Positions 24,203 to 32,203 of a DNA stretch of 64,000 bases are shown one piece after another. The notes below the pieces were generated by a model. It was not told the origin of the DNA. It saw only the letters and a list, made by a program, of their open reading frames with translations, and did not search any database. The position numbers and the translations under genes were made by a program. Every line of letters begins with the position of its first letter. The stretch's first letter is position 1. Source of the DNA: Pantoea ananatis LMG 2665 (GTDB lineage Bacteria > Pseudomonadota > Gammaproteobacteria > Enterobacterales > Enterobacteriaceae); NCBI RefSeq assembly GCF_000710035.2, contig NZ_JMJJ01000005.1:310001-374000 (forward strand), given 5' to 3'.

Positions 24203-26836
24203 TTATATCCGTTTAATCAGCACCGTCTGCACGTCGTTAGGCTTGAGCGTCTGCCGTGCCTGCATGGGCGTCATCTCATCGAGCATTACGCAGCGCGCGT
24301 CCTGCAGAGGCGGAATCACGACATCGGTTTCCAGATGGGGATTATAAAATCTGACGATGATTCCGCTGTGGTCTTCCGCACATTTCACCGCACTGACCAG
24401 GGCATCGCGGTGTGTTGCTGGCAGGTTTAGCGCGCTGTAAGTTTCGGGATAATCCCGCACCTCGTCATTCAGACAAAAACGCAGTCGTCCGTTCAGGAAG
24501 TCGCTGTCCTGATAAACGGGAAACTCGGTCAGCCAGGTTTTCGACACGCGCGCATGTTGGGCCTCATCGAATGTGCCGCGGTAAGTTCGCCAGCCAAATG
24601 AGAAGGTCATAGTTTTCAACAGCTGGGCATCAGGCGTTTCTACGATACTTTCACCGGACGCGCGGCCCGGCCGATAAAGCAGATTTTCTTTACCCATAAA
24701 GCCAAATGTGCGGAACAGCGTCAGCGAGAGCGTATTGAAATCATCCCCGACGATTTCGTATTCACGCACACCATTGGTGTGCAGCGTAAAGCCGTGCTGC
24801 TCATCGTGGAGATTGACGTAGCTTTGCATCGGTTCAATCGAGATCGGTTTTTCCTGCCAGCGCTCTTCTTCCCAGCACTGCAGCGCCTTGCCAAGTTGCA
24901 CCTGTCGGGTTACCGCGCCAAACAGCTGATCGGCACAGGAAACCCGGGCCGCAATATCAGTGGCAAAGTGCACACAAAGACGATGACTCAGAACGTTGTT
25001 ATCCACTTCCACATTAAAGCGAATAAGATCGTCATTCTGCAGAACAACTTTTACCTTGAGGTTCAGGGTTGTCGTGGCAGTGCCTGCCGCCCTTTCGGCT
25101 AAATCAGCCGGGACCTTGAGCGCGTAGCGAAGTATCAGGCCCTTACTGACGGTACTCTTTTGTTTCTGAACGGTCGTCATGGCGCCCTCAGACGTAATCA
25201 TCCAGTCGGCCCGAGGCGGCGAATAATTGTATGAATCCCCATCATCACCGTTTTCCACAAACAGCATTTGCCGCGGATAGCGTTTACCGCTCCGTTTATC
25301 GGTAATGGTTAACAGGCCATCGGCTTCCGCCTGAATATGGTAAACGTCATTTTCAGCCGTTGTCTCCTGGCTCAGCGCTGGCCTCGCGGCGTTATCCTCG
25401 CTGAAATCAATGTACCAGCGGTCATAGCCCAGTGCCGGTAATACCGGGCTTTTAACGGTCAGACGCGTACGGCAGACTTGTTCAGGTTTATGCCAGGCTT
25501 TACCCGGATCGAGGCGAATCGTCTGATTAAGTACGTATTGCGTCAGATCTTCTTCAGACTCGATAACACAGGGGATTGCTTTGTCGTTGCCGTCACGCAA
25601 GGTAAACGGCAGCCCCGGCAGCCAGGCCTCAAAGGTTATGTCTGGAGCAACACTCCACGGCAGTGGATTGAATACGGTGAAGGTAAAATCATGCTGGCGC
25701 GGAATGCGCTGTGTGATCAGTCGGGTATGTAACTCCAGTAAATTCTGCGCCAGCCCTTTGGCTTCTTTATAGCGGAAGAAGACATCCTGATTGGTATCAT
25801 CGCTGTTACATCCGCCGATGCTGTCATGGGCGGCGTTGTAAAACATCAGTTTCCATATCGTTGCGACAATATGTTTGGGATAGGCATTGCCCAAGCTCTG
25901 ACTTATCGCCAGCACAGGCTCAAGCGTATTCACCAGCAGCGATTCAACTTCATTGTTTAACAGTTTCAGGTCGGCACGACAGGAGAAGATCGTTTTGTGC
26001 ACGCGCGAATGCTTAGCTTCGGTCAGTTCACCCTTTAGCGTTCGAGCCTCTGTACCGGCTTCCTGTTCCAGCATCTTAACGACAGTCAGCGGATTGCTGA
26101 TGAGGTACTCGCGACTATCATCACGGGCATTAAACTGCTCGACTAATTCTGGCAAATTGCGGCGCACGGGAGCCTGGTCGAAGCCATGAGGAAACAGCAG
26201 GTGCTGGCGATGACTGCGCGCTTCTATTGCAGCCATCTTCTCATCAAGAAAGGCTTTCATGGTTTCAGGCGTTTCATCCAGCAAGCCGCCGTAGTGATAA
26301 CCCCACGGCATCTGCAGGGCAAAAACCCGGTCACCGTTATCACCCTGCCAGAAAAATTCTGTTTCGTGCAGCGTATTATCGGCAATGCCGCGCCAGAATA
26401 AGGCATGATGGATACCGAACTGGCGATAGAGTTGCGGCATATTGCCGCCCTGGCCAAAACAGTCCGGAACATAGCCTAGCTTCATTACGTTGCCATGGCG
26501 TTGAGCCACTTCCATACCGTAAAACAAATTCCTGACAACAGACTCCTGATGAATCACCAACTGATCCGTTTGGGTAAACCACGGCCCCGTCAGCAAACGT
26601 TCATCGGCGATCAGTTTCGTGAGTCTGGCTCGATCCTCAGGAGCCCACTGAAGATAGCTTTCGATAAGTGAGCTTTGTGCGTCTAATAAATAGCAGGGAA
26701 ACTCAGGATGGGTTTCCAGTACCTGAATAAGATTTTTAATATGGTTGTACAGGTAAATCCGCGAGCGTGAAGACGTAAAATACCACTCCTGATCCCAGTG
26801 CGTGTGCGTATAGAGATGAACTGTCCGCTTTTTCAT
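24203..26836 (-). CDS. mngB: GH38 alpha-mannosidase, MngB-like
   Basis: The predicted 877 aa equals E. coli MngB, which hydrolyses 2-O-(6-phospho-mannosyl)-glycerate to mannose 6-phosphate and glycerate. The metal-binding HTHWDQEWY is at residues 11-19, and the catalytic Asp lies in the LGYVPDCFG block. The GH38 middle and C-terminal beta domains follow. The ATG at 26836 gives the family start and has AAGG upstream; a longer frame extends into the PTS gene and is rejected. Similarity to E. coli MngB looks moderate, so the natural substrate may be another phosphorylated mannoside. It is flanked by a split fructose-type PTS. Confidence 0.85.
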   Translation of the reverse strand: MKKRTVHLYTHTHWDQEWYFTSSRSRIYLYNHIKNLIQVLETHPEFPCYLLDAQSSLIESYLQWAPEDRARLTKLIADERLLTGPWFTQTDQLVIHQESVVRNLFYGMEVAQRHGNVMKLGYVPDCFGQGGNMPQLYRQFGIHHALFWRGIADNTLHETEFFWQGDNGDRVFALQMPWGYHYGGLLDETPETMKAFLDEKMAAIEARSHRQHLLFPHGFDQAPVRRNLPELVEQFNARDDSREYLISNPLTVVKMLEQEAGTEARTLKGELTEAKHSRVHKTIFSCRADLKLLNNEVESLLVNTLEPVLAISQSLGNAYPKHIVATIWKLMFYNAAHDSIGGCNSDDTNQDVFFRYKEAKGLAQNLLELHTRLITQRIPRQHDFTFTVFNPLPWSVAPDITFEAWLPGLPFTLRDGNDKAIPCVIESEEDLTQYVLNQTIRLDPGKAWHKPEQVCRTRLTVKSPVLPALGYDRWYIDFSEDNAARPALSQETTAENDVYHIQAEADGLLTITDKRSGKRYPRQMLFVENGDDGDSYNYSPPRADWMITSEGAMTTVQKQKSTVSKGLILRYALKVPADLAERAAGTATTTLNLKVKVVLQNDDLIRFNVEVDNNVLSHRLCVHFATDIAARVSCADQLFGAVTRQVQLGKALQCWEEERWQEKPISIEPMQSYVNLHDEQHGFTLHTNGVREYEIVGDDFNTLSLTLFRTFGFMGKENLLYRPGRASGESIVETPDAQLLKTMTFSFGWRTYRGTFDEAQHARVSKTWLTEFPVYQDSDFLNGRLRFCLNDEVRDYPETYSALNLPATHRDALVSAVKCAEDHSGIIVRFYNPHLETDVVIPPLQDARCVMLDEMTPMQARQTLKPNDVQTVLIKRI

Positions 26837-26861
26837 ATTATTAACCTTACTAAAAACCGCT

Positions 26862-27965
26862 TTAGTCGAATTTAATTTCAATATCGTCTGGGGAAGTATT
26901 GATGCTCTCGCTGTTCGCATCCGTCTCATTAAAATTCACTAAAACGTTAGCGCCTATTGCGATCACCAAGGTGCCCACCAGCGCGCCAAGAAAATAGGCC
27001 CACGGATTCCCGACGGTAAAACCACCGTACAAGCCCCCCAACGGCGGCATAATGGGATAGGCTTTAAACAGCGCCACCGTCATTGAGCCCATAGCGCCCG
27101 CCAGTATGTTTAACGGAATTAATCGCGCGGGATTTTTTAACGTAAACGGTATTGCCCCTTCGGATATTCCCAGAATGCCCATAATCACCGAGCCATTACC
27201 GGCTTCTTTTAGGGTTTCACTGAAGTTACGTGGCCGGATAAAGCGGGCAGCGGCATAGCCTAATGGCGGAATAATAATCGCGACATTGACCAAAATAGCC
27301 GGTAAATAAACGCCACTCATAAACAACACATTTCCCGTGCCCCATGCTGCTTTATTAACCGGCCCGCCAAGGTCAAAACAGATCATCCCACCCAGTACCG
27401 CCGCCAGCACAACGGTATTGGTGCCGTCTTCGGTCATGCGCTGCACCCAGGCCATCAGCGAACTGTTGAGCCAGTGCAGGACATCGCCCAGCAGCAACAG
27501 CATCACGACAACCTGCAGCCCAACGGTAATAAACGGCAGGATAATTAGGGGCACGGACGAAGCGGCAGAACCGGTGATGCGGATTTTTCGTGATACCCAT
27601 TCCGCAGAATAACCCGCCAGTAAGCCGCCCAGTACCGCTCCCAGAAAACCGGATCCGGTAACAGAGGCAATCAGCCCCGCCGCAAAACCTGGCGCCAGCC
27701 CTTTTTTCTCGGCTATTGAATAGGCAACGTAAGCACCTAATACGTAATTCATTAATCCAATGATTTTGAAGCCGATATCCTGGGCAAGATACAGCCATTT
27801 TTCCAGCCCGCTACTGTGGGCAAAGCTGTCCAGATTGGGTTCACCCAGGATGATGCCGATAATCTTGGCCACGGCGACGACTAACGAGCCGGCAATAATG
27901 ACGGGCAGCGCAAAAGAGATCCCTGTCATTAAATGGTTTTTGATATTGACCATAGTTTTTTTCAT
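26862..27965 (-). CDS. PTS fructose-family transporter subunit IIC
   Basis: The membrane permease of a PTS importer (367 aa, about nine hydrophobic helices), with the fructose-family features GAVLGGLLAGY, CFDLGGPVNKAAW and EGAIPFTL. It carries the sugar across the inner membrane while IIB phosphorylates it. The ATG at 27965 gives the conserved N-terminal helix start (MVNIKNHLMTGISFALPVII). It follows IIB by 13 bases and precedes the alpha-mannosidase by 25. In E. coli MngA the three PTS domains are one protein; here they are separate. Confidence 0.9.
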   Translation of the reverse strand: MKKTMVNIKNHLMTGISFALPVIIAGSLVVAVAKIIGIILGEPNLDSFAHSSGLEKWLYLAQDIGFKIIGLMNYVLGAYVAYSIAEKKGLAPGFAAGLIASVTGSGFLGAVLGGLLAGYSAEWVSRKIRITGSAASSVPLIILPFITVGLQVVVMLLLLGDVLHWLNSSLMAWVQRMTEDGTNTVVLAAVLGGMICFDLGGPVNKAAWGTGNVLFMSGVYLPAILVNVAIIIPPLGYAAARFIRPRNFSETLKEAGNGSVIMGILGISEGAIPFTLKNPARLIPLNILAGAMGSMTVALFKAYPIMPPLGGLYGGFTVGNPWAYFLGALVGTLVIAIGANVLVNFNETDANSESINTSPDDIEIKFD

Positions 27966-27978
27966 AGTGTCACCAATA

Positions 27979-28302
27979 TCACGGGTTACGGCGCGCCTCG
28001 ACAGCCGCCACGCATTTTGCAATGACCTCGGCTGCATGTCCGACGCACTGACTGATTTTCACCCTAATGACTGTCTTACCGGCAAAGCGCTCTTCTTCTT
28101 CAATCGAGCGATCGGCGGCAATCAGCACAAAGTCCGCTTCAGCAATATGTTGCGGGGTTAATTTATCGATCATCCCCATCGCCCCTTGCTGTTCGATATG
28201 CACCTGATGGCCCAGCTTTCTTCCCTCTTTCTCAAGCGATTTGGCTGCCATTGGCGTATGGGCTAAGCCCGCAATACAGGACGTGACGCCTACGATATTC
28301 AT
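27979..28302 (-). CDS. PTS fructose-family subunit IIB
   Basis: The 107 aa cytoplasmic protein starts MNIVGVTSCIAGLAHT, in which Cys9 is the phosphorylation site, followed by a Rossmann-like fold with the conserved HxVHIEQQGAMG stretch. It takes phosphate from IIA and passes it to the incoming sugar. Its start overlaps the IIA stop by 4 bases and IIC follows, so the three are translated together. Confidence 0.92.
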   Translation of the reverse strand: MNIVGVTSCIAGLAHTPMAAKSLEKEGRKLGHQVHIEQQGAMGMIDKLTPQHIAEADFVLIAADRSIEEEERFAGKTVIRVKISQCVGHAAEVIAKCVAAVEARRNP

Positions 28303-28760
28303 GCTTCCTCCTTAAACTGGATTCGTTGCACCATAAACTGGAACAGGGCATCCCTGTTTTCGAGCGTAAATAAGGCTCGCCTGAAATCATCATCAACAAT
28401 CTGGCTTGCCAGCGCGTTAATGATTTTTAAATGCAGAAGACTGGCGCCAGATTTTGGTACCAAAAGTGCGAAGATTATTTTGATGGGTTCGCCATCCAGA
28501 CTTTGCCATTCAATTGCGTCATTCAGCCGAATAAAAATCACGCCGGCTTTTATTACGTTGTCCGTTTTGGCATGAGGCATGGCGATTTGACTTTCAAAAC
28601 CCGTGGAATATTCATGCTCGCGCTGCCAGAGATCCGTTTTAATGTCATCTGCACTCAGCGCCCATCCCTGTGCAACCGCGTGCGAAGCAATAAAATCAAA
28701 GACCTCGTCTTTGCTGGTAAATGCTTTATTTAAGAATATGCTTTCGCGATCAATAAGCAT
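28299..28760 (-). CDS. PTS fructose-family subunit IIA
   Basis: A 153 aa IIA protein with the phosphorylated His63 in IAMPHAKT. It receives phosphate from HPr and donates it to IIB. It is the first gene of the six-gene operon (IIA, IIB, IIC, alpha-mannosidase, regulator, porin), with GAGGG before its ATG and a promoter about 40-65 bases upstream. Confidence 0.92.
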   Translation of the reverse strand: MLIDRESIFLNKAFTSKDEVFDFIASHAVAQGWALSADDIKTDLWQREHEYSTGFESQIAMPHAKTDNVIKAGVIFIRLNDAIEWQSLDGEPIKIIFALLVPKSGASLLHLKIINALASQIVDDDFRRALFTLENRDALFQFMVQRIQFKEEA

Positions 28761-28799
28761 GTTTTCCCTCTTGCCGGATTATTCCGTACCTTGATGAAA

Positions 28800-28842
28800 A
28801 TCCTAACGGAAACCTAAGGTATGTAAACACAAGCGGTTTCCG
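28800..28842 (-). promoter_or_regulatory. Promoter and inverted-repeat operator of the mannoside operon
   Basis: On the minus strand TTTACA (28827-28822) and TAGGAT (28805-28800) are spaced by 16 bp. A perfect 8-bp inverted repeat CGGAAACC (28807-28814) / GGTTTCCG (28835-28842) brackets the -35 box. This position suits regulation by the operon's own PRD protein, but binding is inferred. Confidence 0.5.
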
Positions 28843-29395
28843 GCATGGTGCGGAAGATGTCTGCGGCAGAGCGGGCCAGAAATGGGAGGCAGGTCTAAAT
28901 AATAACTTTCTTTGAGATATGGATCACGTGGAGGAATAAGGACAGGTTTTAGAGGTGTTTGTAAGGTGGTAAAGAATAGGGATGTTTGAAAAGGGGATTG
29001 GAGGGAATAAAAGAAGTCAGCTGAGTGATTATGTCAAGAGGGAATGGTATTTTTTTATATGTTAAATAATCTTATGTAGCCCCCCTGAAAGGTAATACAA
29101 AATTGAAGTAGCACTTACAATCAAGATTGATTGAAACCCTTTATAGATAAAGAAGTCTTAAATACCAACTTTATAGATTCTTTCTTGAAATTATCATTAG
29201 AGAGCATACACTCTAACTTCCTGATACAACCGGAAAATCCATAATTATTTAGCTATTAAAACCACAGCACCTGCAATTAACCTCTTCGCACACCACTTGA
29301 AAGTGCGCTAATAACCTCTAGGAAAAACGATATTTCAAAAACCCCTTCAAAAAATTCAATTAAAGTAGCGCTATAAAAAGTTGGCAACTGAATTC
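28843..29395. other. Gap at the edge of the T6SS/Rhs island
   Basis: I see no gene. Base composition becomes AT-rich from about 29.0 kb, marking the transition from the mannoside operon to the accessory island. Confidence 0.5.
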
Positions 29396-29716
29396 TTACC
29401 TTTCCCTTACTACGAAATCTCCCGGGCCATTCCAGGCTATCTCCTTATAAGGCATATTAATTTCACCTCTTTCCTTAAGGTAATCCATAACCTGAGATGG
29501 AGCCCACCCCTGTCCGTATGAAAACAACGCGCCCATCTCAATAAGTTTTTTCAATACAGTAACCTTATCATTTCCATCTTTAAAATTAACACAGTAAGAA
29601 CACCCCGCCTCAAGATAACTACGCATCGATAAAATAGAAATGTCATGACCGCAACCTACTGATTTAATCACAACTATTTTATCTTCCAATATAGTCACAA
29701 CAATAGCCTTTAACAT
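29396..29716 (-). CDS. Orphan putative immunity protein at the end of the Rhs array
   Basis: A 106 aa AT-rich gene with AAGGAG before its ATG. The product is soluble, with two Cys (GCSYC) near residue 40 and a C-terminal segment WNGPGDFVV. No family is recognised. It is the last gene of a run of short AT-rich genes interleaved with Rhs core remnants, a context in which displaced toxin-immunity pairs are stored, so immunity is the likeliest role; no toxin for it survives intact. Confidence 0.55.
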   Translation of the reverse strand: MLKAIVVTILEDKIVVIKSVGCGHDISILSMRSYLEAGCSYCVNFKDGNDKVTVLKKLIEMGALFSYGQGWAPSQVMDYLKERGEINMPYKEIAWNGPGDFVVRER

Positions 29717-29759
29717 TTCACTCCTTAAATAATCTCAACCAGCTTATTTTCACCAATAT

Positions 29760-30023
29760 TTACTTAAGCTTAGATAACTCCTTTTTAAACTTTGCTATCA
29801 ACTCCATCCATTCGTTATATGAATTATTTTTAACATAACAATCACCCAACCATTTTGGATGACAACGTGAATGTAAACTTTCGATAGCGCTCAACCTCTC
29901 AGAGTCGCTTTTACTTAATGTCAATACCTTACCCATTAGACTTTTTATTTCATTCGCTTCATCTACATAAGAAGCAAACATCAATGCTTCGTATATTTTC
30001 AAACTAGTTTTATCTATACTCAT
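29760..30023 (-). CDS. Orphan putative immunity protein
   Basis: An 87 aa, Lys/Ser-rich, probably all-helical protein in AT-rich sequence, 43 bases upstream of the next orphan gene. No family is recognised. It sits directly downstream of an Rhs core remnant (30222-30498), where an immunity gene would be expected. The ribosome-binding site is weak. Its function is inferred from position only. Confidence 0.5.
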   Translation of the reverse strand: MSIDKTSLKIYEALMFASYVDEANEIKSLMGKVLTLSKSDSERLSAIESLHSRCHPKWLGDCYVKNNSYNEWMELIAKFKKELSKLK

Positions 30024-30221
30024 GGCGTTTTTGGTGCCTCTTTAATACTCATCAACTGTGAAGTTTATTCGCTACTCTCTACTGACTTTCTTAATCGCCA
30101 TTTAGAATTTAACATTCCATTGTTATTGATAATAAACCGCCAAATAACCACAGACCTTAATGCTCATATAAACCAGAAATTTGAGCTCGCTGCTATTATT
30201 AATGTCGAATTTTTTTGAACG

Positions 30222-30498
30222 GTTTATCCCACCCGCCAGCCCTATCGGGTCATGCTGGGTAAACCGGCCGCTGTCCGGGTCATAGCAGCCAAACAGATTG
30301 TAGTACAGCCCGGTTAATTCGGCACCTGTGGTGCCTCACCCCTTGAGCTATCGCTAAAGCGATGTTCAAATTTGCTTAAGAAAATTAGGTAATTGCCCTA
30401 CATGCCCAGGTTCTGCTCTACCACCGGAATTCGCTGGTTAGACTCGCACAGCAATTTGCCCCACGGGCTCTTAACACCTTCCCATACTTTTTGCCTTT
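30222..30498 (-). pseudogene. Rhs core remnant 1, interrupted by a 67-bp element
   Basis: The minus strand encodes pieces of the Rhs core C-terminus. One is WGKLLCESNQRIPVVEQNL, and the other, after a break, is LYYNLFGCYDPDSGRF followed by TQHDPIGLAGGIN. A structured 67-bp element replaces a few codons of the YLDRETG segment and introduces stops. After GGIN the sequence continues for about 32 unrelated codons (SKKFDINNSSELKF...) to a stop, possibly a scrap of a toxin tip. Confidence 0.85.
30320..30386. repeat. Triple-hairpin element, copy A
   Basis: Three consecutive palindromes: GGCACC-tgt-GGTGCC (30321-30335), ATCGCTAAAGCGAT (30350-30363), and AATTTGCTTAAGAAAATT (30369-30386, one mismatch). 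A second copy lies at 31081-31148. Both abut the Rhs core at the same codons (YLDR). Confidence 0.75.
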
Positions 30499-30567
30499 AT
30501 TAAGTTCGTCATAATATCTACCGTAAAATCAATGCATAATTAAAATTAAATTTAATTAATTCAAGTT

Positions 30568-30816
30568 TCACTGCCAAATATTAAATAACTGTTTCCAGAT
30601 TTCCATCTCTTCATCTGTAGCAAGACTATAATCGCCAGTAAACTTGCGATAACTCATGAAACAAACGTCAATGGCCCGAATTGAAACTGTTTTATTCTTG
30701 CGGCTCCCATCAATGATAAATTTCATCTTATCGCGATATTCTTCATCTTTAATCATTATTTGGAAAAAGACCTCAAGAAAATCTAAAACTTCATTATAGG
30801 AAAATAAATCTATCAT
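30568..30816 (-). CDS. Orphan putative immunity protein paired with a toxin-tail remnant
   Basis: An 82 aa acidic protein with GGGGAGAGA directly before its ATG; this ribosome-binding site overlaps the stop of the upstream toxin-tail fragment, the usual toxin-immunity coupling. The product is helical, Phe/Tyr-rich, and ends EIWKQLFNIWQ. No family is recognised. It is probably the immunity gene for the truncated toxin at 30825-31012. Confidence 0.58.
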   Translation of the reverse strand: MIDLFSYNEVLDFLEVFFQIMIKDEEYRDKMKFIIDGSRKNKTVSIRAIDVCFMSYRKFTGDYSLATDEEMEIWKQLFNIWQ

Positions 30817-30824
30817 TCTCTCCC

Positions 30825-31012
30825 CTATAAAATATCAACTTTATCGAACTCTATTACACTTGAATTAGCATGCATTTTTTGATTTCTCCAGCACCATATT
30901 CTGGGGGGAGGCTTAGATGAATGGTCAAGAGGGGCTCCCTCTCTATCACCAAACATTCGAGGATGACGCACTTGTGGCACGCCGTTTCCAAAAAATTGCA
31001 ACGTATCACCCC
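30825..31012 (-). pseudogene. C-terminal remnant of an Rhs toxin tip
   Basis: An open frame of about 62 codons lacks any start and is preceded by an in-frame stop at 31013-31015. It encodes a protein-like segment with GVPQVRHPRMFGDREGAP and a Pro/Trp-rich part, ending VIEFDKVDIL, and its stop is embedded in the ribosome-binding site of the next gene. It has the position of an Rhs C-terminal toxin whose N-terminal part has been deleted. The toxin family is not recognised. Confidence 0.5.
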
Positions 31013-31080
31013 CCTAAATCTGATATAACTCTATGATTTGTAGATTAATATCAAAAAATAAAATGTAAACTCCTTGAAAT

Positions 31081-31148
31081 CGGCACCTGCGGTGCCTCAT
31101 CCCTTGGGGCCATCACTGAAGCGATATTCAAATTTGCTTAAGCAAATT
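31081..31148. repeat. Triple-hairpin element, copy B
   Basis: The same layout as copy A: GGCACC-tgc-GGTGCC (31082-31096), ATCACTGAAGCGAT (31112-31125, one mismatch), and a perfect 18-bp palindrome AATTTGCTTAAGCAAATT (31131-31148). The Rhs core remnant 2 begins directly beside it. Confidence 0.8.
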
Positions 31149-31432
31149 AATCCCTGTCCAGATACTTGCCCTGCATACGCAGGTTCTGCTCCACCACCGG
31201 AATTCGCTGGTTAGACTCGCACAGCAATTTGCCCCATGGGCTGTTCACACCTTCCCTGGTCTTTTGACCTTCAGCGTCGGTCAGCAGTTCTGGCGTGCCG
31301 TTAGCCGCGCAGTGGAACCAGAATATTTCCGGGCTTTCCACGCCATCAATACGGACCAAAGGCTCATAGCTCTGGCTGTCGCTGTAGACATAGGTAAGCG
31401 GAGTATCGTCATGTATTTTCTGCAGCGGGCGG
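31149..31432 (-). pseudogene. Rhs core remnant 2
   Basis: The minus strand reads DTPLTYVYSDSQSYEPLVR, RIDGVESPEIFWFHCAANG and RIPVVEQNLRMQGKYLDRD, near-identical to codons of the main Rhs core, and stops at the edge of the triple-hairpin element. No start codon, upstream core or toxin remains. It is a displaced fragment that could still serve as homology for recombination with the main rhs gene. Confidence 0.88.
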
Positions 31433-31457
31433 AAGGTTTGAGAGAAAAGTGGATGGT

Positions 31458-31610
31458 ATGACGAGAGTCGCGGAATGGGTGTTCTGCGAAAACAGTAATG
31501 AAGAGCTGCATAGTTTATTTCATGCGACGCTGCCGGGCGATGTTAGCGAAGCATTGTGTACGGCAATATTGGGAAAACAGGATGAAAGCATACCCCTTAA
31601 ATATCCATAA
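31458..31610 (+). CDS. Possible small plus-strand gene or fragment
   Basis: A 50-codon frame on the opposite strand to everything around it encodes a protein-like sequence with FCENSNEELHSLFHATLPG and GKQDESIPLKYP at the end. The ribosome-binding site is poor, so this may be the 3' end of a gene whose front was deleted. I do not recognise it. Confidence 0.28.
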   Translation: MTRVAEWVFCENSNEELHSLFHATLPGDVSEALCTAILGKQDESIPLKYP

Positions 31611-31981
31611 AGCATAAACCAGAGTTGGAAACAATAATCATAAAAAAGACTATCTTGTGAATACTTATGTTTAGATATATCTAATATTTACCAATCCTAA
31701 ATTTCAAACAGCCCTTGACTCCAAACCTTCTTGGCATTTAATTTGACTGGAACCAGCTTTTAAATTAGCGCCCTCAAGAGTCACAACTCTAGAAATAAAA
31801 AACCTTGCTACTTTATTTTCAAGGTAATAACCCTGATTTAAGCAAAACTCCCCGAGCTATCATCATAGTAAAATAATATACCAAACTAGCACTAAAATTG
31901 TCATTTTGATAAAACGCCAAAGTAGATGCTTTGGCAGAGTGTAAGACTACGAAATGCAAGTGCAGATTAATAAACCCAATA
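31611..31981. other. AT-rich gap
   Basis: No gene, repeat or clear hairpin recognised in this 371-bp AT-rich stretch downstream of the orphan immunity gene at 31982. Confidence 0.4.
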
Positions 31982-32188
31982 TCAACAATTTATTTTATCT
32001 CTAACTTGAGTGCTTATTATTACCTCATATGCATCTTGTTCGCTTAACTTTGCTTTATTAAACTCTTCTTCGCTTATCTCAGATTTAACATCTCTATTAG
32101 TAATCCCACCAGCGTCATAATTGATATAGTATTTGCCATCTTCTTGAGTAATGAACATGCCATAGCCACTAAATATAGCCTTTCCCAT
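31982..32188 (-). CDS. Putative immunity protein for the orphan Rhs tip
   Basis: A 68 aa acidic protein (GYGMFITQEDGKYYINYDAG near the start) with AAGGAGAAT before its ATG. It begins 15 bases after the stop of the orphan Rhs toxin at 32204, the normal position of a cognate immunity gene. No family is recognised. It is probably cytoplasmic, with strands then a C-terminal helix. Confidence 0.62.
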   Translation of the reverse strand: MGKAIFSGYGMFITQEDGKYYINYDAGGITNRDVKSEISEEEFNKAKLSEQDAYEVIISTQVRDKINC

Positions 32189-32203
32189 TATATTCTCCTT
32201 ACT

